Both the position numbers and the translations under genes were made by a program. 64,000 bases of DNA. It comes from Lithodes maja. Its lineage: Eukaryota; Arthropoda; Malacostraca; Decapoda; Lithodidae. The notes below the pieces were generated by a model. The model worked only from the letters and a program-made list of their open reading frames with translations, made no database searches and was not told the DNA's origin. Location of the stretch: NCBI GenBank assembly GCA_037953745.1, contig JBAKBP010007683.1:1-64000 (forward strand). The letters run 5' to 3'. Below are positions 1-12,684 of this stretch, one piece after another; position 1 is the first letter of the stretch; every line of letters starts with the position of its first letter.

Positions 1-415
1 GGGACTCCAATTTTGAACAGCATAATTCATGTGTAGTCTCACTAACGCTAGATAAAATTTCAAGATTACGTCTGCTGTTCTGTTACTCACACTTCTAGAT
101 ATATATATCCAAGAACTCTATTTGCCTTATTTCGAACACTGATGCATTGATTTCTTGGTTTCAAATCACAGTTGACGATGATTCTCAAGTCTTTTTCATT
201 ATTTGAGTTAGTTATATCCACGTTATCGAAATTGTATACTGCATTTCCTATCGATTTACTCAATTTTACTACACTGCATTTACCTACATTGAACTTCATC
301 TGCCAGTTAACTACCCATTTGTGTAATATGTCTAAATCTATTTGGAGTGTTCCCATTTTAGTGTCATCTGTAAATTTACTGATTTTGCTAATATAGTTAT
401 TCCTACGTCAAGGTT
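1..415 (-). mobile_element. CR1-like LINE fragment, end of RT domain
   Basis: On the minus strand 87-356 encodes the part of a CR1-type reverse transcriptase just after the catalytic box: a thumb-region segment (LHKWVVNWQMKFNVGKC) followed by the NEKDLRIIV and SVRNKANRVLG motifs. The better-preserved CR1 element at 58941-62960 has matching motifs. The fragment is truncated on both sides (window edge and microsatellite) and is a relic. The same piece lies inverted at 37676-38094. Confidence 0.85.
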
Positions 416-418
416 GTT

Positions 419-550
<132 letters not shown>

Positions 551-2186
551 GTACAATTTACAAGTAGGTGTTCATTTTCTGGATTACCTGGATTAGCATG
601 AGGTTGGTCAGCGTTTTTTTTTGTTGGCAACCTTCTTCGCCCGCACTCACATGGAAGCAATATAAATGTTTTATAATGCTATAGATTTACCAATTACAAT
701 CCCTATCCTAAATTAACCAAACATCACATTTGGATGCCAATAATCACCAGACAATAAATGCATCATCAATTGAGAAATGTTACCTATTGTCTTCTATGTT
801 GATTCACTATATAAACACACACAAACTCATGCACATTCACATTTTCACGCACAAAATCATTAAGGAACACATATTCGTATTCCTACCCACAATGTCATTA
901 ACTCGCATTGCGTGTATTCACCTTGACGAACAAGTTCGGTGATTAAATTTTATATTCATATATCTACACACACACACATACACACACACTTTTAGATTAC
1001 CACTCGACAACGCACATATATTCGAACATACATTCACAATTACACACTCACCTTCACATTTCCAATCAGAATACACACGCACACACATTAATATTCCCTC
1101 CCACAATCGTACCCACACTCTAATGTTCTTTCAGAACCACACGCACAAATACATATTCGCATTCCTAATCACAAACACAAACACACATTCACAAAGACAA
1201 GTCATGTGAATGACTCTTTCATTCTCTCTCTATCACACACACACACACACACATTACTGCATGTTCTTATATTCCTATATATGTATGTATATGTATGTGC
1301 GCACGTACGTGTATATACGTATGTTCTGTATATGAGTAAGTAAATAAATGTGTATATGTACTGTATATCACTTACTCTCATGGTTATTTTATGATAATTT
1401 GTATTCTGCACATGCATCATTATTGTATTTATTTATTTTGTTTGTAAACTAAGCTTACCATCCTCATATCTGTACATCTCATGTTCATCCACTAAATTGT
1501 AAAATGTGTATTTTCAGCTCATGAGGCTGCCATTCTTTAATAAACCGTTTATTATTATTATTATTATTATTACATACTCACACACACACAAACATATTGT
1601 ACATTCATTATTAATTTTGTACATCCATTATACAAACACATATTTCCACTCACAAACGTACAGGCTTTATGCTCATACATGCACATTCCTACTCGTGCAT
1701 GCAAGCTTGCACTGCGGCCCCCCCCCCCCCCCCAACTGGCCTACGCAAGGCAGATCCAGCTCACACCCAATTAATTCATTAAGCTATTCAGTTTATTCTT
1801 GAAAGCCTACTGCTACTGAACTGATCACTTTACAGTGTACTTTGCAATTTCTTTCACAAATATATAATTTTGTTCCTTCCAAATTATGACCCAAACGTAC
1901 ATGCCATTACACACACACATACATACTCATGTAGACATGCATTTGAACATCCATATAACATTCGTAAACAAACATTTATTTACGCACATATACTGTATTT
2001 GCATTACTTTATATTACACTCACAAACATATTCATTTACACAAACACATGTAACTATCCACACATTGACGCACTTGTGCTTGTGAACGTCGTCAAGCTGT
2101 CTTATAGCACATTATGCAAGTATGAATGACTTTAATTCTGTTTGATCATTATATCATAATGGTAACAGATATGTAGACAATAGACA
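551..2186. other. AT/CA-rich low-complexity DNA, no gene
   Basis: This stretch has many short CA runs (about 962-990 and 1222-1251), an ATT run (about 1549-1572), a C homopolymer (about 1712-1732) and dispersed ACACA/TATG sequence. Immediately after the C run a short piece resembles the 3' tail of the CR1 family. ORFs are short and His/Thr-rich from the repeats. I see no supported gene. Confidence 0.8.
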
Positions 2187-2345
2187 TGTGGAATAGGATA
2201 CCTAGCGCCATTGTGGGATCAAGAACGATAGAGAGTTTCAAAATAAAATTAGATTAACGTATGAACGAGATGGGTTGGGTGTGAGAGGGATCTGCCTTGT
2301 TTTGGCCAATCGACTGTCTGCAGACTCCCACATGTTCCTATAAGA
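2187..2345 (+). mobile_element. CR1 3'-end fragment
   Basis: This matches the end of the CR1 ORF2 and 3' UTR seen at 59000-59300: the segment after the GNRVVDGWN-type motif, the ATGGGTTGGG region, and the tail GATCTGCCTTG...GCCAATCG...CTGCAGACTCCCA. It lies directly left of the element 1 insertion site and is inverted at about 36040-36200 in the right arm. Confidence 0.8.
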
Positions 2346-2714
2346 TGGATATGTAAGACGAAGAATATACACACATATATAACGGCTATTAAAATGCCCC
2401 AGAACGAAAAGCCCACCACAGAAGCCACGAGCGAACACCACACAGAAACACCCGAAAGAAAGGTCCACAGAACGAAAGGACCAGTTGACCGAGCCAACCA
2501 GTTCAGACAGGCCCAAGCCCGCAGGGCTAAGCAGCTCCAAACCACACATGCCTACCCCTTCTAAACACTGACCTTTTTTCCACACCTCACATACACTACC
2601 CCTCGTGTCCTACACCTCTACCTACATGATGACGAACATAAATACACCTTAATATTAGTACACCCATGCTCTGTCCCTAAGTTTAGGATATTAATATCAA
2701 CATACCCTAAAATA

Positions 2715-2912
2715 CCTTGTCTTGCCAGACTAAGTTTCTGAAGACCAATCGCCCCCATGAATCTATGTATTCAATCTTTAGGTTAAGTATTAATATCAAC
2801 ATACCCTAAATTACCTTGTCTTGCCAGACAAAGTTTCTGAAGACCAATCGCCCCCATAAATCTATGTATTCAATCCTTTGGTTAATTATCTTTATCCGCC
2901 ATTGTGTTCATC
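2715..2912. repeat. 99-bp tandem duplication inside the LTR
   Basis: Two adjacent copies both start with CCTTGTCTTGCCAGAC and contain the GACCAATCGCCCCCAT segment. The 3' LTR of element 1 (around 16680) and the nested solo LTR have a single copy. The solo LTR in the right arm has the same duplication (about 35500-35700), making it a useful derived marker. Confidence 0.85.
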
Positions 2913-3605
2913 TTTTCCATTTACTTTTCCACAATTGTTATACGTCTTCCACTCACCTCCTTCGTATCCACAATCCACACTACTCCATTTTGCTTCGTGT
3001 CCTACACCTTTTACCCGCCCGACTCTACCTACATGATGATGAACAGGAATATACATTCATATTAAAAACACCCATGCCCTGTTCCTAGGTTGAGGCAATG
3101 CCAACCAATCAGACAGCCACATATCTATGTATGTTCTTCCATCCAAGAAGTAGATGTTTAAACCCCATGTCCAAATTAATAAGAGATAAAGATACCCACG
3201 GGTACACCAGTGATATAGAACCATTGCCCCTGTAAGACCTAGACAGCCATGATTACAGATGTTAGCCACCATGCTATAACTTAATGCTTACCCCAACCAG
3301 AGATTGTATAGATAACTTTTTCATTGTCCATTGCCACCATAGTATCACGAAACAATAACGAAGTACCCCTACGAACTGCCGTTTTTCTTTGGTCTATATT
3401 TCATAGAAAACGCAGTTCCCAGGGACAACTAGACATACAAAAACTCGTGCCAACTAATAGGTCCATAACCCCTCGTATTGACGAGTAATAATACACCATG
3501 TTTTTCCCTACTTTATCCACAGTCAAGCACACACCTACAGTTAACCTCCTTCTCCCCCCACAGCCCCCCAGGTCACATGATTCTATCTTTTCCAGACTCG
3601 TATAC

Positions 3606-6600
3606 TGTTATGCCCTGTTTTTCTACAGGTTTAACTTGGGTAATGTGAGTTCTGAATGACTGGGTATAGAAGGCTGCATGCACAATACAAGGTATGAGGA
3701 ATAGAGAACACAAAATAAACACACGGTAACACGACACAAGTTTACGTTTATTTAAGTAAAGAAATAAAGAGCATAGAAAGATAGTTATATTCGCACAAAA
3801 CAAATGATAGAAGGGAACTGCTAGCATTAGCGGATCTGGATGGAGCCTAGTCTCCCACTTCCAACGTTCAGGTATAATCTTCTGATCACTGGTTTAATTA
3901 GCAAGTTTATATTTTTACTGGAAGACCTCAATATATTCGTATAATTCAATGTCACTGATTTGACCTCTTGCTGGCTGGTCGCGTGCCCAAGTAGCAGCTC
4001 ACAGTTAGGATTAGACACGCGTATTGTAGAACACGGCAATCTCTAGTAACCTCATGGGGGTACTGAACTAAGTTTGATATTCTTGAAGCAGAAATACGTA
4101 GAACACAAATCAGTGGGCGACGTTAGATATTACTAGAGTTTGAATATCTGAATAAGGTAATTACGAGAGTCAAAGTCGCCTGTTAATTAAAGAGCACTGA
4201 TCGCTTAGTACGTCCCAAATGGAATGGTTAAATATGAATTGCGCTGGACAAGGTCTTAGCCACTTTATAGAAAGTTAATAAGTGAGTATCAAGCTAGTAC
4301 TATAACACTTAGTACTAGCAACATGAATCTTGAATAGTATGGGTAGATCTGGTCCTGGTTATCTTGCTTCCGGTGATGTTGGGGGCTAACGACTGGTTCC
4401 TCGGCCGTCCAGATGGTCCAAAATGTAGGAAGTTCTCAAGTCGGATCTCTTGATGATCGTTGCTGGCTACACACTTATATACCCACGAATTTGTGTGAAG
4501 GTTATAAGGTGCACGTTAGGACTTGTACATGGACAGATGCTTCTATCAGTCTTCTCTGCCACGGAGTCTGCCGGATCTGGAATCTCTCAACTCCGGAACA
4601 ACACAAGGCAGAGCTAGAGGTAAACTGCAGGGTAGTGACCACTGGTTGGTGTCTAGCTTTCAACTGATTTGACTGGGGGCGGGAGTTAGATTTATAGGCT
4701 CGGTTCTGGACCCTGTAGACAGTAGGGATCTCGAGTCTTATGAACTTAATTGAGCTCTCAATAGAAATGTAGACTAGGTAAGATGGTATTTACTGTTGTG
4801 GCACAGGGCTATAGGAAAGCCTTTATATTTCATATAACTGAGCCTTAGTAAGAGGTACTATTTTGGCTATACTGGACGTATTTAGGGGAGAGAGACTGGA
4901 TCTACTTTGCGAGGAGGATGGGGACAGCTGTGATAGGAACGTCTCTCTAGATTGTTCAATCTTCATTCTATGGTATAGCTGAGGTGCTAATTTAGTGATC
5001 AGAGCCTGCAAGAAAGGTAAATGGTTTATTGTGAGTTAATAGAGGTTAGTAAAGGTGTTAGTCATTCATGGTTAGTTCATTGATAGGAAGAATTCCTGTG
5101 CTACCTGGCAATGACTCGAAAGTCAAAACAGGGGCCAGGTATACCTCCGCGGGGGTGGGGGTCTCCCTCCTCGGGTGGGCCAAAAGGGGGAGCTGGGCGC
5201 ACTCTCTCTGTGATCGTCGTCCGGCGGCTGTGGCTAGGGGCTTGCCATATCACCAGTGTTTATAATAACCCTCTGTGTATGAGACAGATGTGGGTGTCTT
5301 TAATACCAAAACCGAAGGTGCCTTAGCTAGCTGGTTTTACTCGGCTGGTTGTTAATTGTAGAGTTTGCTGGATGTGGTGGAGACTGGGTTGCTAACTCTG
5401 CCACATTTATCTGGAAGTATGGCAATAGAAGTTAGTAACTGGCGGGGCGGCTAGCCTCGCACCGACGACCATTGGGTGCAGGGTTGTGAATGTGTTGTAA
5501 GAGAATAGATGGCATGCAAGGGGCTAGTAAAGTTCTAATGTTGTTCTGGCCTACTAAGTGAAGGTAGGCTGGATAGGAGTATATATATAAAAGGTTGGAG
5601 AGCGTTAGCAACGGACAATTCAAGGATCTTCAAGAGGTATGAGAGAGAGACTAGGTCGGACAAGAGTCGAGAAGCGCGGGAATTCTTACTGAGAGGGGGG
5701 GAGAGTTCAAGGGCTACAGGGAAATTTTGCCCCTAAGGTCCCTGGGCGTGGGGGTGGCATTAGGCTACACTTGATATGGAAAGTTTGAAAAGGCAGTAGA
5801 ATACGTTAGCCAAAATATGCTACCGGGGAATGCAACTATGGGGTGGTATATGAGTCTGGAAAAGATAGAGTTATGTGATCAGTCCGAGGGTTATGGATAC
5901 TATTAGTTGGTCCTGGGAACTGAGTTTTCTATTAAATATAAATATAAATACCAACAAAAGCGGCAGTTCGTAGGGGTACTTAGTTATTGTTTCGGGGTAC
6001 TTATGACAGATACTGGTAACCAGGTTATCTTATACAATCTCTGGTTGGGGTAAGAGGTGTAAGACACGAAGTAAATTGGCGTAGTGTGGGCTGTGGATAC
6101 GAAGGAGGCAAGGGGAAGACGTATGACAATTGTGGAAAGTAAATGGAAAAAGGTGAACACAATGGCGGATAAAAATACTTAACCTAAGGATTGCATACAT
6201 AGATTTATGGGGCGATGGGTCTTCATAAAGCTTAGTCTGGCAAGACAAGATGTTAGGGAATGTTAATATTAATACTTAGTTACTAGAGGAACAATGCAAG
6301 GGGCGACTGAGCACGGGTTACATATATCTATACTCGTCATGGAAAATGATATAAGAGGTCTAGGGACAATCGTGGGTGTTTTAACTTCTAAAATATATAA
6401 CATCTACTTCTCGGATGCAAGAACATACATAGATATAATTATGGCTGTCTGATGTGTTGGCATTGGCTCAACGTCGGGACAGGGCATGGTTGTTTTTAAT
6501 ATGAATGTATATTCCTGTTCATCATCTTTGTAGCAAGGACAGTGCCGCTATGTCGTATCAATGCTGGTGGCAGTTAATATTATAGACTTAGTTACTAGAG

Positions 6601-7395
6601 GAACAATGCAAGGGGCGACTGAGCACGGGTTACATATATCTATACTCGTCATGGAAAATGATAGAAGAGGTCTAGGGACAATCGTGGGTGTTTTAACTTC
6701 TAAAATATATATAAAATCTACTTCTCGGATGTAAGAACATACATAAATATTATGGCTGTCTGATGTGTTGGCATTGGCTCAACGTCGGGACAGGGCATGG
6801 TTGTTTTTAATATGAATGTATATTCCTGTTCATCATCTTTGTAGCAAGGACAGTGCCGCCATGTCGTATCAATGCTGGTGGCAGTTAATATTATAGACTT
6901 AGTTACTAGAGGAACAAATGCAAGGGGCGACTGGGCAGTGGGCACGGGTTACATATATCTATACTAGTCATGGAAAATGATATAAGAGGTCTAGGAACAA
7001 ACGTGGGTGTTTTAACTTCTAAGATATATATAAAATCTACTTCTCGGATGTAAGAACATACATAAATATTATGGCTGTCTGATGTGTTGGCATTGGCTCA
7101 ACGTCGGGACAGGGCATGGTTGTTTTTAATATGAATGTATATTCCTGTTCATCATCTTTGTAGTTAGGAGTGTAGGACACGAGGGGGTTAGTGTACGTGA
7201 GGTGTGGAAAAATGGTCAGTTTAGAAAAGGTAACAAGGTGTGGCCATGAGCTGCTTAGCCCTGCGGGCTTGGGCCTGTCTGAAATGGCTGGCTCGGTCAG
7301 CTGGTCCTTTCGTTCTGTGGACCTTTCTTCCGGGTGTTTCTGTGTGGTGTTCGCTCGTGGCTTCTGTGGTGGGCTTCTTGTTCTGGGGCATTTTA
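3606..7395 (-). mobile_element. Solo Gypsy LTR (subfamily B) nested in element 1's 5' LTR
   Basis: On the plus strand it starts TGTTATGCCC and ends GGGGCATTTTA, the reverse complement of the LTR ends. It is flanked by the 5-bp duplication TATAC (3601-3605 and 7396-7400). The uninterrupted site is visible in the 3' LTR around 17463 and in the right-arm solo LTR around 34780, so the insertion post-dates the outer element and is missing from the right copy. It has the subfamily-B segment near 4410 (CGGCCGTCCAGATGGTCC) also found in element 2's LTR, and an internal 312-bp triplication (6275-7160). Confidence 0.95.
6275..7160. repeat. 312-bp tandem triplication within the solo LTR
   Basis: Units begin at about 6275, 6587 and 6898 with CTTAGTTACTAGAGGAAC. 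Each carries the GGGCGACTG, GGTGTTTTAACTTC and ATGGCTGTCTGATGTG segments. The third is partial and runs back into single-copy LTR sequence at about 7160. It explains most of the extra length of this LTR relative to other copies. Confidence 0.88.
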
Positions 7396-9522
7396 TATAC
7401 CACCCCATAGTTGCATCCCCCGGTAGCATTTGGCTTACGTACTTTCACTGTCCTTTCAAACTCCAATATCAATTGTAGCCTAATGCCACTCCCACGCCCA
7501 GAGACCTTAGGGTCAAATTTCCACGTAGCCCCCCTGAAATCCCCCCCTCTCATTAACACCCCGCGCTCCTCGACTCTTGTCCGACCTAGCCTCTCCCTCA
7601 TACCTCTTGAAGATCCTTGATTTTTCCGTTGCTAACGCTCTCCAACCTTTTATATATATACTCCTATCCAGCCTACCTTCCCTTAGTAGGCCGGAACAAC
7701 ATTAGAACTTTACTAACCCCTTGCATGCCATCTATTCCCTTACAACCCATTCACAACCCTGCACCCAATGGTCGTCGGTGCGAGGCTAGCCGCCTCGCCA
7801 GTAACTAACTTCTATTGCCATACTTCCAGATAAATGTGGCAGAGTTAGCAACCCAGTCTTCACCACATCCAGCAAACCATACAATTAACAACCAACCGAG
7901 TAAAACCAGTTAGCCAAGGCACCTTCGGTTTTGGTATTAAGGACACCCACATCTGTCTCATAAACAGAGGGTTATTACAAACACTTGTGATATGGCAAGC
8001 CCCTAGCCACAGCCGCCGGACGACCATCCCAGAGAGAGGGCGCCCAGCTACCCCTTTTTACCCACCCCTGCGGAGGTATACCTGACCCTTGTTTTGACTT
8101 CCGGGTCATTGCCAGGTAGCACAGGAATTCTTCCTATCAATGAACTAACCATGCATGACTAACACCTTTACTAACCTCTATTAACTCACAATAAACCATT
8201 TACCTTTCTTGCATACTCTGATCACTAAATTAGCACCTCAGCTATACCATAGAATGAAGATTGAACAATCTAAGAGAGACGCTCCTATCACAGCTGTCCC
8301 CATCCTCCTCGCAAAGTAGATCCAGTCTCTCTCCCCTAAATACTTCCAGTATAGCCAAAATAGTACCTCTTACTAAGGCTCAGTTATATCATATTATGAA
8401 GGCTTCCTATAGCCATGTGCCACAACAGTAATCACCACCTTACCTAGTCCCCGTATCTATTGAGAACTCAAATAAGTCCATAAGACTCGAGATCCCTATG
8501 GCCTACAGGGCCCAAAACCGAGCCTATAAACCCAGCTCCAGCCCCCAGTAAAATCAGTTGAAAGATAGACACCAACCCAGGTTGGTCACCAGAGTTAACC
8601 TTGAGCTCTATCCTTGTTGGTGGCTGAGAAGTGAGTTCCAGGGCTGGCAGACTCCGTGGCAGATTTGGATAGAAGGACCTGTCCACGTATTTGAGAACTT
8701 CCTACATATGGACACCCTGGACGGCCGCGGAACCAGTCGTTAGCCCCCAACATCACGGACGCAAGATAACCAGGACCAGACCAATCAGATACTACCCAAG
8801 ATTCACTCTATCAGTACTACATTGTTACAGTGCTATTTAGAGATTCACTTATTAATATTTCTACGAAGTGGCTATATCTTTGCCCAGTGTAATTCATATA
8901 TAACCATTCCAGTTGGGAAGTGCTAATGGTATCAGTGTTAATTAATTAACAGGCGACATTAACTCTCGTAATTACCTTTATCCAGATATTATTACATAGG
9001 AGTAAAACCCTAGTGATATCTAACGTTCGCCCACTGATTTGTGTTCTACGTATTTCTGCCATAAGAATATAAAACTTAGATCAGTACCCCCCTGAGGTTA
9101 CTAGAATTCCCGTGCTCTAAAATACGCGTGTCTAATCTAGTCTGTGAACTATTACTTGTGCACCAGAGCTACCAGTAATAAATCTAACAGTGAATATGAA
9201 TCTATAAGAAACATTGATGGTCTCCAGTATATAAACCTGTTAAATAAGCCAGTGATCAGAAGATTAATACCTGAACGTTGGAAGTGGGAGACTAGGCTCC
9301 ATCCAGATCCACTTATGCTAGTATTGTTCATTTCTATCATATTGTCTTGCACGAGTATTCAGCAGTGGTATATTAATAAACGTGATCGTGTGTCTTGTTA
9401 CCGTGTGTTTCTTTTGTGTTCTCTATTCCTCATACCTTGTATTGTGCATGCAGCCTTATATACCCAGTCAGTTAGAACTCACATTACCCAAGTTAAACCT
9501 GTAGAAAAACAGGGCATAACAT

Positions 9523-9537
9523 TGGCGGCAGCGGTGG
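9523..9537 (+). promoter_or_regulatory. Primer-binding site of element 1 (tRNA-Leu-like)
   Basis: TGGCGGCAGCGGTGG lies one base after the LTR end. From memory it differs at one position from the complement of the 3' end of a metazoan tRNA-Leu (TGGTGGCAGCGGTGG). The same 15 bases occur at the same place in element 2 (42855-42869). The tRNA assignment is inference. Confidence 0.75.
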
Positions 9538-9602
9538 TTCTTGATTCGGATAAAAGGTTGCATTACATTGCAAGTTTGGAACAGCCAGAACACGATAACA
9601 TC

Positions 9603-10580
9603 ATGGCGCACCGTTCTCACATTCCCATCCCACATTATGATGGAGAAACTTGCGAGATCGAAACGTTCATGTACATAGCGAAAAATGTACTTGACTTAGT
9701 TTATACCACGGACGCAGAAAAGATAGCTGTGACATTAACGCACCTGGGAAAAGCCGTTTCCCTGGTTGCCTACCAAGTGCACCCTGCTTTCACATGGGAC
9801 GAATTTTGCACAATAGTGATAGAGGCCATTAAGCCTTCGTTGGGCGTTTTCGTAGCCCACAACCGTCTCCAAGACACTAAATTCGAAGGCGATCTAGATG
9901 CCACAGTGAATAAGATCGTCCAACATATCAAAGTGTTTTTCCCCACATTGACCAGAATCCAGCAAGAACAGCAGATTCTGGTCAACCTTGTATCAAAATT
10001 GCCCTCAGCGGTAAAGGATAATTTCCGTGTGCACGATTTCGTCGGATATCAAAAAGATCTCATCACGATCCGACGTATTTTGGCCGTGCACACAGAAACA
10101 CCCACCCAAATCACTGTAATCAAGAGGTTCCCCACACACCCGCAGCACCTCGACAACCAAAACCCCAAGGCTCACACCTTCAACTCCAAGAATGCCTACC
10201 CATCCTCATCCTTCCACAACAAACCTACCTACCCTTCCGGCAAGCCCCAACCCAGTAGACCCCAGTTCCAACCTACCCAGCCACGCAGAATCTTCAACCG
10301 GAACAAAACCTACAACATCTACCAAAGTAAAAACCCTACCTTAGTAACTATCAACCCCTATGATTTCCCTGCCTGTAATGCTCAGTGTGCCCTCCATCAA
10401 ATTCGTGACTCTGCCAAACCTCGCCCCTGTACTCCTCGCATTTCTGTAAATGAAGAGGAGTGGGGACAAGAGGAAGAAATGGAGGCAATGTACACCGAAG
10501 ACATAGCCCCCCATATCATGACCTCAGACGATACCGAGGAAACCCTGGAGGAGGTAGATACTGACCCCCAGGATTTTTAA
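9603..10580 (+). CDS. gag: Gag of Gypsy element 1
   Basis: Uninterrupted ORF for the capsid-type polyprotein; this ATG (MAHRSHIPIPHYDGE) is conserved in element 2. The N-terminal two thirds looks like a retrotransposon Gag helical domain, including FEGDLDATVNKI and LVSKLPSAVKDNFRVHDF. It is followed by a Pro/Asn/Arg-rich stretch, a short Cys segment (FPACNAQCALHQ) and an acidic tail. I see no canonical CX2CX4HX4C zinc knuckle, unlike element 3. The reading frame stays open upstream to 9144, through the primer site and into the LTR, adding about 153 residues with two hydrophobic segments. The protease ORF starts 17 nt downstream. Identification rests on position and on the copy at 42935, with no database match. 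Confidence 0.85.
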   Translation: MAHRSHIPIPHYDGETCEIETFMYIAKNVLDLVYTTDAEKIAVTLTHLGKAVSLVAYQVHPAFTWDEFCTIVIEAIKPSLGVFVAHNRLQDTKFEGDLDATVNKIVQHIKVFFPTLTRIQQEQQILVNLVSKLPSAVKDNFRVHDFVGYQKDLITIRRILAVHTETPTQITVIKRFPTHPQHLDNQNPKAHTFNSKNAYPSSSFHNKPTYPSGKPQPSRPQFQPTQPRRIFNRNKTYNIYQSKNPTLVTINPYDFPACNAQCALHQIRDSAKPRPCTPRISVNEEEWGQEEEMEAMYTEDIAPHIMTSDDTEETLEEVDTDPQDF

Positions 10581-10597
10581 AGTATCCCCCGCCCACG

Positions 10598-11539
10598 ATG
10601 GGCTCGGCGGGGGACGCCATAACTGATCGCACTGCCCCCATTTATTACATGGCCAAAATCAAGGACATTCCTGTCCGCTTGTTAATCGGCACGGGAGCTG
10701 CCAAGTCATGTCTGTTCAAGTCTTATTATGATCAGCACCACCGACTATTTGGCCCTTTGTTAACCACCAAAGCAGAACTAATCTCAGCTACTGATACTTA
10801 CTTAAATCTCCTAGGAGACACTTTGCCCCTGTCAGTAACTACTCCTGCCCCCCATGCTCGTTGTTATCACACGTTCACAGTATTTTCCCCCCACTGTAAA
10901 CATTACGATGGTTTCCTTGGACTTGACCTCCTTCAAAAACTCCAGGCCCAGATTGACTGCGGCCAAAGGCTGATCTCATTCAAAAACAAATTCCAGCCCA
11001 AAGCCTCTGACAAACCAATTACGCAGAAACCCATTCACAGAAAGAAAAAACACCTTCCCCCTCAACAAACCCTGAGTCAGGGTTACCAAGTTGCAGCTAG
11101 CACTAAGGTGACTCCTAAACCCTCCCGTTGCCCCGAGTTCTCTCAAAATATCACCCAATTCAGTAAAAAAATGCCTCAACAAACGAAAGAAGACAAGTCC
11201 AAGCAACTCCCTCTTAGTAATCCCCTCAATTCTCGTAACTCTGTCCAGGATAAATCCTCCCATGTTTTCAGGACAGACTCTGATATATGTAACCATAATT
11301 CTATCAAATGTTTATGTACACATGTTTCCAGAGAAAATGCCAACCGATGTACCCAACAATGTTTTCCCCATGCCCCCAGAAATGTTCAGCTATCCCACAA
11401 CCAACAACAATTCCCTTGTGACAGTTTTCCGTCAGTAGTTCCCTTCCCCCCCCCCACACAATTCACACTCCTAGAAAATTTCACAACCCCACACTTGACT
11501 CGCCCTCTCATGACCAACCAACTCACCAGTCCCACATAA
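10598..11539 (+). pseudogene. Aspartic protease and proline-rich linker of element 1 (catalytic Asp lost)
   Basis: The retropepsin fold region is recognisable from PVRLLIGTGAAKSC through the flap region to the GFLGLDLLQKL helix. Element 2 has the expected DTGA at the active site; here the codon at 10688-10690 is GGC, giving GTGA, which should abolish proteolysis. After about residue 130 the ORF becomes Lys/Pro/Ser/Gln-rich and leads towards RT in a different frame. Whether the change of frame is programmed or caused by indels cannot be decided from two copies. Confidence 0.85.
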
Positions 11540-11754
11540 CCTTTAACCAGACCGTTACTGCCACCAAGAAAATTCCCCACATTCGTCCTGTTAACAACCC
11601 CAAATCAATACACCAGTCCTCCACCAATAACCCATGTGCTACACCTAACGCTTGCCCCACCAACCCTCCACAGTCCCTCCAACAAATTCCGTTTTCTAGC
11701 TCCCTCACACCGCGCCCCACTGATCCTCCCACACGCGCCGTTAATCCCCCCCTC

Positions 11755-12684
11755 ATGCGTGACCCCCACCAAAGTGACCTTTCCCCCATTATGCTTACCA
11801 AGCACCTGCTCGCCAGTCAGTCCCCCACCATCATTAGCCCAGCTGTAGTTCAAGATAAAGGCCAAATTCCCCCCCGCCATCAAAAATGGGTGAACCTTCG
11901 ACCCATACCCCAAACTCACATGATATTTTCCCCCACTACCACGTCCACCAACCCCAATAGTTGCCTCTTACAACCCGCCATCATTTCCGCTCGCATCAAC
12001 CACATTCTCGTGGCAAATATCTCTGAGGAATCCCTGACATTACCAAAAGGTCTCATTATAGGAGACCTCGAAAATTTTGATGACCTCCGCATAGATTTTA
12101 ATGACACCCCTACCAGCCTCCAATTGCCCCCTCTCCCGGACACATTATCCGACCACCAAAAACACGGCATGTACGACCTATTACTAGAGTTCAGTGACGT
12201 GTTTGCCCAACAACCCACCGAAATCGGACAGACCGATGTAGAACAACACATCATTAACACCACAGGCCCCCCCATACGACAACCATCCCGTAGAAAAAAT
12301 CCCATACAACGTCAGGAAGAGGAACGCCAAGTCCAAGAGATGTTAGAGGCCGGTATTGCCACCCCGTCCATTAGTCCCTGGTCTTCCCCTGTTGTCCTAG
12401 TCAAAAAGAAAGATGGGTCAACCCGTTTTTGCGTCGATTACAGGAGGTTGAATGACGTAACCATTAAAGACGCTACGCCATTACCCCAGATAGACGATTC
12501 CCTTGACTCCCTATACGGATCCAGATGGTTCACTACCCTCGACTTTCAAGCAGGGTATTGGCAAGTGCCTATTAAGGCCGAGGACCAAGAGCAACAGCAT
12601 TTTCCACTAGTGGTGGCCACCACTACGAATTTAACGTCCTACCTTTTGGCCTCTGTAACGGACCAGCCACTTTCTCCCGTTTGA
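11755..12684 (+). pseudogene. pol: Reverse transcriptase N-terminal part of element 1, ends in a frameshift
   Basis: After a Pro/Thr-rich lead-in the Ty3/Gypsy RT starts around PIRQPSRRKNP and includes SPWSSPVVLVKKKDGSTRFCVDYRRLN and the first catalytic motif FTTLDFQAGYWQVPI. Near 12590 one base is missing relative to element 2, in the segment coding for DQ-K-K-T-A-F, so the frame runs into unrelated residues and stops at 12684. The family frame resumes in the next ORF. Element 2 has 14 extra codons before the RT core that are absent here. Confidence 0.9.

Larger units (their letters stand above)
2390..9521 (+). mobile_element. Gypsy element 1, 5' LTR, split by a nested solo LTR
   Basis: The LTR begins TAAAATGCCCC and ends GGGCATAACA, directly before a primer-binding site at 9523. 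The 5-bp target-site copy GCTAT is at 2385-2389. Removing the nested insertion (3606-7400) leaves about 3.34 kb. A 99-bp tandem duplication (2715-2912) is absent from element 1's 3' LTR. About 20 bp present in the other copies is missing near 8060. From 2394 the LTR encodes a short basic ORF of about 57 codons that is open in other LTR copies; see findings. Confidence 0.92.

Noticed and set aside
5068..5326. ORFs inside solo LTRs such as MVSSLIGRIPVLPGND
   Set aside because: They recur only because the LTR recurs, and differ by frameshifts between copies (for example 18042, 34004 and 54478); no sign of coding constraint was seen.
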